This document shows, piece after piece, positions 46,601-56,254 of a stretch of 64,000 nt of DNA. The stretch covers positions 3,224,001 through 3,288,000 of the forward strand of contig NC_088321.1 of the NCBI RefSeq assembly GCF_910592395.1, written 5' to 3'. The position numbers were made by a program, and so were the translations under genes. The DNA is from Lineus longissimus (taxonomy: Eukaryota; Nemertea; Pilidiophora; Heteronemertea; Lineidae). The notes under the pieces are model-generated. The model saw only the letters and a list, made by a program, of their open reading frames with translations. It was not told the DNA's origin and did not search any database. Each line of letters starts with the position of its first letter. The first letter of the stretch is position 1.

Positions 46601-49600
46601 GGTTTGATCCCCTTCTCAAGGAACTGTGTGGTCAACACTGCTTCCTACCCTGCAATAAGGCCCGGGTTTGATCCCCTTCTCAAGGAACTGTGTGGTCAAC
46701 ACTGCTTCCTACCCTGCAATAAGGCCCGGGTTTGATCCCCTTCTCAAGGAACTGTGTGGTCGACACTGCTTCCTACCCTGCAATAAGGCCCAGGTTTGAT
46801 CCCCTTCTCAAGGAACTGTGTGGTCAACAATGCTTCCTACCCTGCAATAAGGCTCGGGTTTGATCCGCTTCTCAAGGAACTGTGTGGTCAACACTGCTTT
46901 CTACCCTGCAATAAGGCCTAGGTTTGATCCTCTTCTCAAGGAACTGTGTGGTCAACACTGCTTTCTACCCTGCAATAATGCTCGGGTTTGATCCTCTTCT
47001 CAAGGAACTGTGTGGTCAACACTGCTTCCTACCCTGCAATAAGGCCCGGGTTTGATCCCCTTCTCAAGGAACTGTGTGGTCAACACTGCTTCCTACCCTG
47101 CAATAAGGCCCGGGTTTGATCCCCTTCTCAAGGAACTGTGTGGTCAACACTGCTTCCTACCCTGCAATAAGGCTCGGGTTTGATCCCCTTCTCAAGGAAC
47201 TGTGTGGTCAACACTGCTTCCTACCCTGCAATAAGGCCCGGGTTTGATCCCCTTCTCAAGGAACTGTGTGGTCAACACTGCTTCCTACCCTGCAATAAGG
47301 CCCGGGTTTGATCCCCTTCTCAAGGAACGGTGTGGTCAACACTGCTTCCTACCCTGCAGTAAGGCCCGGGTTTGATCCCCTACTCAAGGAACGGTGTGGT
47401 CAACACTGCTTCCTACCCTGCAATAAGGCCCGGGTTTGATCCCCTTCTCAAGGAACGGTGTGGTCAACACTGCTTCCTACCCTGCAATAAGGCCCGGGTT
47501 TGATCCCCTTCTCAAGGAACTGTGTGGTCAACACTGCTTCCTACCCCGCAATAAGGCCCAGGTTTGATCCCCTTCTCAAGGAACGGTGTTGTCAACACTG
47601 CTTCCTACCCTGCAATAAGGCCCGGGTTTGATCCCCTTCTCAAGGAACTGTGTGGTCAACACTGCTTCCTACCCCGCAATAAGGCTCGGGTTTGATCCCC
47701 TTCTCAAGGAACTGTGTGGTCAACACTGCTTCCTACCCCGCAATAAGGCTCGGGTTTGATCCTCTTCTCAAGGAACTGTGTGGTCAACACTGCTTTCTAC
47801 CCTGCAATAAGGCTCGGGTTTGATCCTCTTCTCAAGGAACTGTGTGGTCAACACTGCTTCCTACCCTGCAATAAGGCCCGGGTTTGATCCCCTTCTCAAG
47901 GAACTGTGTGGTCAACACTGCTTCCTACCCTGCAATAAGGCCCGGGTTTGATCCCCTTCTCAAGGAACTGTGTGGTCAACACTGCTTCCTACCCTGCAAT
48001 AAGGCCCGGGTTTGATCCCCTTCTCAAGGAACGGTGTGGTCAACACTGCTTCCTACCCTGCAATAAGGCCCGGGTTTGATCCCCTTCTCAAGGAACGATG
48101 TGGTCAACACTGCTTCCTACCCCGCAATAAGGCCCGGGTTTGATCCCCTTCTCAAGGAACTGTGTGGTCAACACTGCTTCCTACCCCGCAATAAGGCCCA
48201 GGTTTGATCCCCTTCTCAAGGAACGGTGTTGTCAACACTGCTTCCTACCCTGCAATAAGGCCCGGGTTTGATCCCCTTCTCAAGGAACTGTGTGGTCAAC
48301 ACTGCTTCCTACCCTGCAATAAGGCCCGGGTTTGATCACCTTCTCAAGGAACTGTGACCGATGGGACTGGTCATGTGTGGCCGTGGTGGGGTAAAGGAAG
48401 GAAGATCTGCAAATATAGTGGTTTGAAATGTATGATAACAGCACTTGGCATAAGGTATAAATGGAATGGCAGTGAGCGATAGGGGTCAAGCCCTGAGAAG
48501 GCCTTGAATTACATAAATTGGAATAAAGGAGAGAATGAGAAGAAGTAGATTGTGCTGCCATCTAACTTGATGCAGCACAACTACAATACAAATAATTTAA
48601 AGGGATACTATAAGATTCTCCAACAGAACATTCCTGGCTCAGCACAAAACCTACAATGTATGAAATACGTGAGGGTCTGTCGGATGAGACTGATAGCCGT
48701 GGTCCCTTGTACCTGAGTGCCTATGCCAGGACAAGTAAAAGATCCCACATAGGTTGACAGTAGCCTTCAGTGGACTCCAACTCTCCTGCAGAGATCCAAT
48801 AGGGTAATGACACTGGTATTGTTATGATATTGGACTGTGGCTTCATAGGGTATTGGTACGATGCTCTTGACATCAGTGACAAGGCTTGCTCAAAATACAA
48901 TAGGTTTTTGATCACTTTTAACCAAATTATGATATTTTTCCAGGAAGAGTTAACAGGAGGTAAAGACAGTCAATGAGTTTCACACTGCAATCTCTTGGAC
49001 AGTTGTCTAATTAGACTCTAAGCTTCTTTGAACGTGCTGGTTGGCTGGTTGGAAGAATGCGTTTTAAAACTTATATGCAGTGGTACCTCCCTTAGCGGAC
49101 ACCTTTCTATAAGGGACAACCTCTCTATTAAGGACACCTCTCTATTAAGGATACTAACTTTGGTCCCAAATTGGTTGTTTCCATTCAATTTGACCTCTCT
49201 AATCAGGACACCTCTCTATTAAGGACACTAGCTTTTGTCCCAAATTGGTTGTTTCCATTCAATTTGACCTCTCTAATCAGGACACCTCTCTACTTAGTAC
49301 TTGTCAGTCCTGAGGGTGTCCTTAATAGAGAGGTTCTACTTTGGATTGTCTAAACTTCACTTGATCTTGCGCATTGATAAAGTAGTCCAAATTCTTAACT
49401 CCTTAAAAAGTTCAGCAAGTTCCATCAGGCTGATCTTGTCAAATTTCCGAGAGCTGGCTTGCAAAAATAGGAGGACGACGCATGTTTGAAGTAATGACAT
49501 CACAATGTGTTGAAATCTAACGTCGTACACGACATAAGGTCATTAAGGTCACATCATTAGGTCATGAAGGTCATGTAAAGGGATGACTTGGACAAACATT

Positions 49601-52223
49601 TAGAAGGACCAGAGGAGGTGGTACTTTCATACTTACGATCACAATTACTCCTGAATTGAAAGCCTGTTCAATCTTACTTTCTACCACAATTTCTCATGAA
49701 TTGAAAGCCTGTTCAATCTTACTTTCTACCACAATTTCTCATGAATTGAAAGCCTGTTCAATCTTACTTTCTTCCGCAATTACTCATGAATTGAAAGCCT
49801 GTTCAATCTTACTTTCTACCACAATTGCTCATGAATTGAAAGCCTGTTCAATCTTACTTTCTACAGCAATTTGTCATGAATTGAAAGCCTGTTCAGTCTT
49901 ACTTCCTTCCACAATTACTCATGAATTGAAAGCCTGTTCAATCTTACTTTCTTCCACAATTAATCATGAATTGAAAGCATGTTCAATCTTACTTTCTTCC
50001 ACAATTACTCATGAATTGAAAGCCTGTTCAATCTTACTTTCTACCACAATTGCTCATGAATTGAAAGCCTGTTCAATCTTACTTTCTTCCACAATTACTC
50101 ATGAATTGAAAGACTGTTCAGTCTTACTTTCTGTCACAATTTCTCATGAATTGAAAGACTGTTCAATCTTACTTTCTACAGCAATTGGGCAGCCAAATCA
50201 CCAAAATCATGCGACCCGCCGATAAAAAAGAAATCCTCTTCTACAACGATAAGAGCTTTGACTTCACAGTGGACGAGGGTAAGGACACTCTAATTGCTCA
50301 GTGGTTCTCATTTGCATAGGAAAGCTTTTGGTTTTCAAAGTACTATGAGTCTGATATCAAGTACAGTTTGTTTGCTTGTTTTTTCCAACTACAGTAGAGG
50401 TTGTCATCTAGTTTAGAATGTTTTTACCCCGCACTGTCCTGAAACCTTTCAGGACTTTGATGAGCTTCCATTTTTTGAGAAGTTTTACTTGTGGCACTAT
50501 AAAATACAATGAAGACAACAGTGTAGGCCTTTCACTACAAGACTACAATGCCCTTTCAAAATGTTCTGCTTTTTATTCAGAATTTATAAAATTATGGCGA
50601 GGCGTGTCCGTAGATGGGGTAGATGAAAATAAGATAGATGAGTACCTGGACCAGCGGGGAATCACTACCATGCAGGACGTCGGAGCAAAAACAGCAGTAA
50701 GTTCCAATGGATGGTGCATAACTGATGGAACAGCCCTGATGTATTGTTTTGTAATGGTACGTGTATGCCGCAAGGCCGTTCCAAGGTATGAACTGCATCC
50801 GGTGGCAAAGGTTGCAGTAGCTTCAATGAGTGGTGTATAATTGATGGAACAGCCCTGATGTATTGTTATGTAATGGTACGTGTATGCGGCAAGGCCGTTC
50901 CAAGGTATGAACTACAGCCTGTGGCAAAGGTTGCGGTAGCTTCAATGAGTGGTGTATAACTGATGGAACAGCCCTGACGTATTGTTATGTAATGGTACGT
51001 GTATGCCGCAACGCTGTTCCAAGGTATGAACTACAGCCTGTGGCAAAGGTTGCAGTAGCTTCAATGAGTGGTGTATAACTGATGGAACAGCCCTGACGTG
51101 TTGTTATGTAATGGTACGTGTATGCCGCAACGCTGTTCCAAGGTATGAACTACAGCCTGTGGCAAAGGTTGCGGTAGCTTCAATGGGTGGTGTATAACAA
51201 ATGGAACAGCCCTGATGTATTGTTATGTAATGCTGTGTATGCCGCAAGGCTGTTCCGAGAAATTTGTGTCCCCCACAGTCATTGATAAAAATGTACACTC
51301 ACACTTACTGCTCACTCTCGCAACTTGACAGTTCTATTTTGTAGTTGACGTCACTGATTTCTATGCGCTGTGCGAGGTAGTAAGCCTTTCCACAGCCGGC
51401 CAGTAGGAGGGGCTGCCTCCTATAGACCAACCGCCAAAGCTGGTGTTATGATCAGAGTGTCCGTCACTGCTCACTGTTCTATTTTGTAGTTGATGTCACT
51501 AGTTTCTATGCGCTGTGAGAGGTAGTTAGCCTTTCCACAGCCGGCCAGTAGGAGGGGCTGCCTCCTATAGATCCACCGCCAAAGCTAGTGTTATGGTCAA
51601 AGTGTCCGTCACTGCTCACTGTTCTATTTTGTAGTTGATGTCACTGGTTTCTATGCGCTGTGGGAGGTAGTAAGCCTTTCCACAGCCGGCCAGTGGGAGG
51701 GGCTATAGATCCACCGCCAAAGCTGGTGTTATGATCAGAGTGTCCGTCACTGCTCACTGTTCTATTTTGTAGTTGATGTCACTAGTTTCTATGCGCTGTG
51801 GGAGGTAGTTAACCTTTCCAGAGCCAGCCAGTGGGAGGGGCTTTCTCCTATAGATACACCGGCAAAGCTGGTGTTATGGTCAGAGTGTCCTTCTCTCGTG
51901 CTCGCTACCATCACCTGGTTGGAGTGCACAGTCTAACCAGGTGGTGTCCGTCCGCAAAAATCATTATAAGAGATCAGCTTCAGTACGATACTACCAGTGG
52001 TGGCACATGGTGGCAGACAGAGGTATTATCCTCCTGGCCAGGTGATTACCAGGTCCAAGTCGTCTCTTTAACCCACCCCTTCCATTACTGATAATGTCTT
52101 CCTCTGTTTCAGGCTCCAGTACAGAAACGAAAACGAAAAGGTGGCAATCGAAAAAAGACATTCAAATCACATAACGACCATTTAGGAAACTTGTTAGAAG
52201 ACTATTCAAACGTGGACAAGTGA
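37664..52223 (+). CDS. GTF2E2: General transcription factor IIE subunit 2 (TFIIE beta), seven coding exons
   Basis: Exons are 37664-37805, 39136-39215, 40583-40690, 43632-43817, 50182-50278, 50581-50696 and 52113-52223 (TGA), and all phases agree. TFIIE beta pairs with TFIIE alpha, and the complex brings in TFIIH and helps promoter opening by RNA polymerase II in the nucleus. Recognisable blocks are: start [17 protein letters not shown], basic linker, [122 protein letters not shown] and the Lys-rich tail ending [14 protein letters not shown]. These cover both winged-helix domains and the basic C-terminal helix, about 280 residues, as in other animals. The coding exons look intact. Introns are inflated by repeats. 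Confidence 0.97.
37806..38140 (+). repeat. Two-copy ~165-bp repeat including the GTF2E2 exon 1 donor
   Basis: The functional donor reads aaag|gtaagcaccctaccctt. The second copy, starting at about 37971, reads cctg|gtaagcacctaccctt. The match continues through gacagcctcatacttactt and ccagccttttcagtctcttg to the tcagctcc region. A second strong donor is therefore present 166 bp downstream. Confidence 0.85.
38380..38840 (+). mobile_element. tRNA-type SINE split by a 150-bp MITE
   Basis: The A-box-like tagcctagtggttgataaa is followed by the SINE body (gatgaaccgttgtag, cttcacagtcattcgaataa). The body resumes at about 38762 (ttgaagccaaagctcc, ccagggcaagt, gtgagaaacatgagtagct). Inserted at 38611-38760 is a palindromic MITE with ends attgatacctcactgtcgg and its complement. 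Confidence 0.7.
38611..38760. mobile_element. 150-bp palindromic MITE inside a SINE
   Basis: The arms aattgatacctcactgtcgg / ccagttcagtatcaatt and attgtctcacaaaaaccgc / gcggtttcggtgagacaa pair over about 60 bp each. Inserted in the SINE described at 38380. Confidence 0.75.
39325..39595 (+). mobile_element. tRNA-type SINE, best-preserved copy
   Basis: The A box tagctgagtggtgaactcc and the B box ccggtcgatcccgg are at tRNA-like spacing. The body continues with gatgaaccggtgtggctttc, ccttgaatctggtgtctatg and gtgagaaacatgagtagctt. Confidence 0.75.
39780..39970 (+). mobile_element. 3' domain of the same SINE family
   Basis: ggccgaagtc, ggcacgcataaacgcttatc, gaggaatactccgtggagaa and tcacctccaagtgcagagc match the 3' part of the copy at 18690-19060. 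Confidence 0.65.
40660..42395 (+). repeat. 110-bp tandem repeat, 16 copies, seeded at GTF2E2 exon 3 donor
   Basis: The exon ends TGGCTATCAACCGAG|gtaggttgtttcc at 40690. Each following unit carries TGGCTATCGACCGAG|gtagg, then ctcccactgttcaccctcc, tccctggtaccatcaggg, and tactgatatttgatgaaata. Spacing is 110 bp except two copies (107 and 116 bp, small indels). Every unit keeps the last ~15 coding bases (WLSTE) and, with one or two base changes, the donor. The array covers ~1.7 kb of the intron. Confidence 0.95.
42438..42671 (+). mobile_element. pogo-like MITE
   Basis: It runs from CAGTGGAACCTCCCTTAGCG to gagaggttctactg with TA on both sides. The ~90-bp middle (actagttttggtcccaattt) is duplicated. 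Follows the 110-bp array. Confidence 0.85.
42680..43285. other. Intron 3 spacer of GTF2E2
   Basis: AT-rich sequence. There is an inverted pair around 42860-43180 (tgatagatacataatctgat / aatcagattatgtatctatc) with about 280 bp between, probably another MITE. No coding signature. Confidence 0.5.
43289..43538 (+). mobile_element. pogo-like MITE with six-fold 18-bp repeat
   Basis: Complete, from CAGTGGAACCTCCCTTAGCG to gagaggttctactg with TA target sites. The 18-bp units alternate between ggacaac and ggataac endings. It ends about 93 bp before GTF2E2 exon 4. Confidence 0.9.
44315..48355 (+). repeat. 64-bp satellite, ~63 copies, derived from a tRNA-type SINE promoter
   Basis: The unit is gtgtggtcaacactgcttcc, taccctgcaataaggcccgg, gtttgatccccttctcaagg, aact. 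The first copy is preceded by ccatagcatagtggtcaac, so the founder has an A-box-like and a B-box-like (gggtttgatcc) pol III element; each unit keeps the B-box-like part. Variants recur in blocks: cctcttttcaagg at 45521 and 46417 (896 bp, 14 units), tggtcgacac at 45861 and 46757 (896 bp), ctaccccgcaataaggccca at 47541 and 48181 (640 bp, 10 units) and ccttctcatgg at 44691 and 45075 (384 bp, 6 units). It lies in GTF2E2 intron 4. Confidence 0.95.
48360..49070. mobile_element. SINE-like fragment and unremarkable intron
   Basis: Between 48660 and 48780 the blocks gtctgtcggatgagactgat, gagtgcctatgccaggacaa and gtaaaagatcccac match the common 3' domain of invertebrate SINEs. The rest of the stretch shows nothing. 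Confidence 0.55.
49078..49340 (+). mobile_element. pogo-like MITE with duplicated middle
   Basis: The start is cagtggtacctcccttagcg. The middle (ggtcccaaattggttgtttc) is present twice. The end is gagaggttctact. In GTF2E2 intron 4. Confidence 0.85.
49650..50181 (+). repeat. 45-bp tandem repeat, 12 copies, running into GTF2E2 exon 5 acceptor
   Basis: The unit is catgaattgaaagcctgttc, aatcttactttctaccacaa, ttact. The last copy reads ctttctacag|CAATTGGGC, which is the functional acceptor and the first codons of exon 5. Earlier copies mostly read ctttctaccacaatt, but one near 49865 keeps ctacagcaatt. The array is thus built of the acceptor's own pyrimidine tract plus the first five exon bases. 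The period is a multiple of three and the frame is open (about 189 codons). Confidence 0.95.
50690..51290 (+). repeat. 119-bp tandem repeat, ~5 copies, starting at GTF2E2 exon 6 donor
   Basis: The junction gcaaaaacagca|gtaagttccaatgg aligns with gcaaaggttgcagtagcttcaatgag in the following copies. The match then continues through gtggtgtataactgatggaa, cagccctgatgtattgttat and gtgtatgccgcaaggc. Copies start at 50702, 50822, 50941, 51060 and 51179. The repeated copies have lost the strong gtaagt (gtagct), so only the real junction is a good donor. Confidence 0.9.
51336..51900. repeat. ~130-150 bp tandem repeat, 4 copies
   Basis: The unit contains ttctattttgtagttgatgt, cactagtttctatgcgctgt, cctttccacagccggccag and gtgtccgtcactgctcac. 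Lengths vary because the gggctgcctcctata part is shortened in one copy. In GTF2E2 intron 6. Confidence 0.85.
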
Positions 52224-53267
52224 GACAGTTATCAATTTTGTGAGGACTTGTGTGATTGGCTGAAGTAATTCAGAAATGAGTTAGGTCGGGTCTGATTGGT
52301 TGGAATTCTGCTGAAGAGTTTTATGGAGAAAAGTGTCTGCCGTGACTATATGCGTTGCCAAAAAGGTGGAAATCGTTATGACTGTCCGGTTGCATGCATC
52401 ACTTGATTGACATCGATGTTCAAAGTTAAATGGAGAACACGGGCGCTGACAAACTATGTCCTTAAACATGTTAAAGGGACAACTTGGGTATGAGATATGT
52501 TGGTTTTTTCATTACAAAAATGGCTTCCAGCAGGAGCGTGATTTCTCCAAACAGGATAATTAAAAAGTCATAAAACTCCAATAACAAATGCACAAGAACG
52601 GGGTGTAAATTTAGGCCTGTTTGAAATTCGCAAGCCATGCCCAGAACTGCCTTCCAACACTGGTGAAAATCAGAGAACGGCATCAGTGTAATACTACCAG
52701 TGGTGACGCATGGTGTCAAGCTGGCACATTATCCTCCTGGCCAGGTAATTCCCAGGTTGTCCCTTTAATAAGATTGAGCTCGGGGCACGGCCGCTCTTGA
52801 TTGGTTCCTAATTTTCATTTGCTCTGAAACGGTATTTGGCACTAAATTTCTAGGAAGCCACGCCCCCCACAAACCTCAACCAATGAAATCGCATATAAAC
52901 AACAACAAACCTGAACACGTTGGGGTATCGCGGCTGACTTTTGTTAAGACGTAGCGTAAACTACATTCTCTGTTCGCAATAGTATTTAACCTGGTTGACC
53001 AAATTTGTAAAGTCATTCATTGAAAAAGTACCAATTGTACGAAATGTCTGAATAGACTGGAATCGTTGCATTTGTTTATTTAAACCCACACTGAAACGGT
53101 ATTTGGGCAATTTGTTTTGTAGGAGGAAACCAGTGCACCCGGAGGGAACGAAAACAAAACGTGTTGAATTAGACTGAGTGTTGCGCAAACCTGCCCCAGT
53201 AAAAGTTTGAAAGATACTTAGTTAAAAAGATGTGGATGGGGATGTTTTTAGAAATGAATCAAATAAA
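52224..53267 (+). terminator. GTF2E2 3' UTR region with candidate poly(A) signal
   Basis: An AATAAA lies at 53262-53267, followed by a GT-rich stretch (gttttctgttggttggttttctgtctgg), the expected layout of a cleavage site. A 3' UTR of about 1 kb would include the MITE at 52472-52769. No nearer AATAAA is seen after the stop. Confidence 0.45.
52472..52769. mobile_element. MITE with AGGGACAAC ends and TTAA flanks
   Basis: The ends read TTAAAGGGACAACTTGGG and CCCAGGTTGTCCCTTTAA. They are inverted and bounded by TTAA, the target preferred by piggyBac elements. A related degenerate right end occurs at about 52010-52070 (ctaccagtggtggcacatgg, ccaggtgattaccagg). Confidence 0.65.
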
Positions 53268-53339
53268 ACGTTTTGTTGTTCGAAGTCTGTTTTCTGTTGG
53301 TTGGTTTTCTGTCTGGTTTCTATTTTGTTGAAAGTGTTG

Positions 53340-53820
53340 TTGGCGTTCATCACTGCTTTATTGGTAACCCTTTCACTGCCGGCTGCCTAGTATTCGCCTC
53401 CAGGGAGTATTTTCCTCAAAGGCAGGGTGAGCATCTTTCTTCGAGAAAATTCTACTTTGTCAGGTGTTTGCATTTGGAGGTGTGGTCCTCCAGGGACAGC
53501 TCGGAATACAACTCTCCTTTAGCAGGGGACTTTTAAGGCCTTCATCTCCAGGGAGTATTCTCCTCCAAGGCAGGATAAGTATTTTTACATGCCACTACGG
53601 TTTGGTTTATTGAAATGAATGTTTCTCACTTGATGGAGTCTTATGCTGGCTCTGGCAAAGGTAAAAGGTAGACAGAGCCTTGGTTCCATTTGAACGACGA
53701 GGGTTGAGTGTCTCGCTCAAGGACACAAAGACATAACTGCGGTGATCCGTTTGAGAGTCAAACCCATGGTTTCCTGATTGTGAACCATTTGGATTAACCA
53801 CTTTGCCACTGATCTTCTGA
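53340..53820. mobile_element. SINE 3' domains and tRNA-like debris
   Basis: Two copies of tccagggagtatt(t/c)tcctc (53400 and 53548) belong to the SINE family at 18690. From 53690, gctcaaggacacaaagac, gagtcaaacccatgg and taaccactttgccactgatc form a tRNA-like end in reverse orientation. Confidence 0.55.
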
Positions 53821-56235
53821 TATCAAAGAGAATATTGACTTTGGTGGTTTGTCATGTGAGTGCAGTAGGGGAGGGTTGGAGACACCGGAGGGGAGATCAG
53901 AGGTTCGAGCATTGGGATCGTATTCAGGAGCTTATGGGTTCAACTCTTGAGATGATCAGTGCTTTTTTCCACTCCCAACTTTAAGCTGTCCCCTACCGCG
54001 CCATCCCCAGTATCCCCTCTAATTATGGTCACCAGACTCACAGTCTGGTGACCATATTGATATCACTCATGTTCTGGTTTCTTTCTTTCTTTCTTTCTGT
54101 TTACATTTTACAAACAGTATTGCGAGTGTTCTCCAAAACAGCTATATAAACCAAATCTATCACCCCTATACCACCAAACACAATCCCATCTAGTGTACGT
54201 CGCAAAAGATTTTTCGGATTATTTCGATGACTTTGAAGCGTTTTTATGCTCCGATTTTCTGATTTGTTTGAAAATCTCCTTAGCGAATCTGGTGACGTCA
54301 CGTAACACGAGTTCGATTCGATGACATCACTTGATCCCGAGTTCAATCCAAGTGTTGGCATTCTCATATAAAACAGTTAACTCGGCTTATAACTCGGCTT
54401 ACTCGGTTCACGCATGCGCATTAGAAGCCACGGGCAGACCATTGATAGATTGGTTCCCGATCGACTCACTAGGGCGTATGAGATTCCCTGTAGTCCTAGT
54501 AGTCCTTATATCGATGTGTTTGGTCGCCTGACGCTTGTAACGAGAAGTGTTTTTGGGTGCATTTCTATAGTAACTCACACAATGTAGTGAGTGTAATGGT
54601 TACGTATGTATAAAGTGTAAACAAATTTCATATATCCATCATGTCCATCGAATCTGAAAAAATTTGTGCAAAAACCATGACAATTCTGGTTCCGGTGTAA
54701 AAGTAAAAAGTGTCCACCCTGGAAAAAGTGTCCGGCCCTATTGTATTCTGCAATATGGTTCTATAGAGACCCTGACAGTCAATAGCTCAGAGATTGAAGC
54801 GCATAATAGAATTGTTCCCGGACATTTTATCCTAGGACATTTTAAACTTCTACACCGGTACAGTTTGTCACATTCCATACGGGCCGTGCGCGTTGGCCGA
54901 TCCTGCATTCACAACGCACCGCACCCATAGTTACCACGTCGGACGTGATTCCCATTGTTTCCTTCCTCGTGACGCAATTATTTCATGACATCATGAGCCA
55001 TTGACCATTCACGCAAGTAGATTTATTCACACCGGCGCCACTGAAGTGCGGGTGTGGGACATCATGTATTTCAAAATCGTCTGCTAGGACATACAGGACA
55101 ACGTCGGCGGAGACAGTTGTGACATTTCATTGCAGACAAAGAAAACGTCCTCTTCTTCTCGATTTACGTAACTTCAAAAAGTCAGTTTTATCACTACTAA
55201 ATCCAGATCCAGTCACGTGATTTCTAGTAACTGCCCAGTGCCAGAACTGTGAAGTAATGATGTAGGTCACGTGGTCAGAGTGCAGGAGTTCCCTTACCGC
55301 CTGGCTATCCGATTTAGCATCTACCGTTCCGGAACGACATCAGCGCCTCCAGTGTCAAGATCGTAAATTTGCCATTCTTGATTTTGGCGCCAAACGAATA
55401 AAAAAAACGCGTTAAAACAATTAAGAATATATCGGCTACAAAAATTCGTTATTAACCAACTGCTGAAGAAACATACACAAATATCTAGGCTAGCAGGTGG
55501 AAAATTCAATTATTATTTCACCACAAAGAGCTGCTTCTGTCCGCAGATATGAGACAGCTACCGGGGCGGGGACTATTTCTTATGGGGCCTTATTGTTCAG
55601 CGTCTCCAAGGAATTCTATTTTTAGAGTCCAATGGGGGGGGGGGGGTTTGGGGGGGCCTTCTCCCCAATGTACTGACTAAAACCTGTCACTTTCAGAGAA
55701 CGGGGTTGGGGCTTTGGGGGTCTCATCCCCCAATGTACTGGCTAAATATGTCAGAAGGACGGGGGTTTGGGGGGCTCCCCCATGTCAAACAGTTATGGGA
55801 GTTGACTAGAGCTTGCTCTTTACATATTATAGGCCTAGTACATGCCCACCAATGCAGATTGAAGTCGGACCTCTCGGCTCTGGCTGTTGGGGCGCAGGAC
55901 CCCGCCGCGAAGACCGATCAGCCGGTTGCGGCTGACGGGGAAAAGGTCACATAATTTAGGAGGAGAGACGATAACGACGAGGATGGATTTCTCTAATTTC
56001 GACTTTTTTTTCGGGACTTTTAAATCTGGCATTTTGGCAGATCGTTGTGGATAGGGAGGAGGCTAGTATTGGATGAGCGGAAAGAGTGGATATCGTATAT
56101 TCTGGAGATATTGACGTCGGGTAGAGACATCGTTTTGTAGGGAGCATAAACGAACGTTTTTGTGCAGTGTTTGCCGTCACTATTTTCTCCCGCCGTGGCT
56201 CATGAAGGGAGGCCTCCCGCCCGCGATTATTTAGA
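53821..56235. other. Intergenic, no supported gene
   Basis: Contains a (TTCTTTC)n tract near 54085, a CpG-richer part around 54880-55100, and G-tract sequence at 55633-55780 (gggg runs, a degenerate relative of the array at 56250). A 30-codon GC-rich frame at 55850-55945 after a tgcag acceptor looks coding-like (SALAVGAQDPAAKTDQP), but its donor is weak and I do not call it. Confidence 0.4.
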
Positions 56236-56254
56236 TGGTGTATGACCAACTCGG

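Noticed and set aside
44315-48355. Cluster of tRNA genes
   Set aside because: B-box-like motifs repeat, but units are only 64 bp, most lack an A box and no cloverleaf or anticodon arm is formed.
49656-50225. 189-codon frame with 15-residue repeats
   Set aside because: Produced by the 45-bp repeat before exon 5; its frame does not match the exon frame used by GTF2E2.
55850-55954. GC-rich exon-like frame (SALAVGAQDPAAKTDQP)
   Set aside because: Possible acceptor, but the following donor is poor and no adjoining exon could be found.
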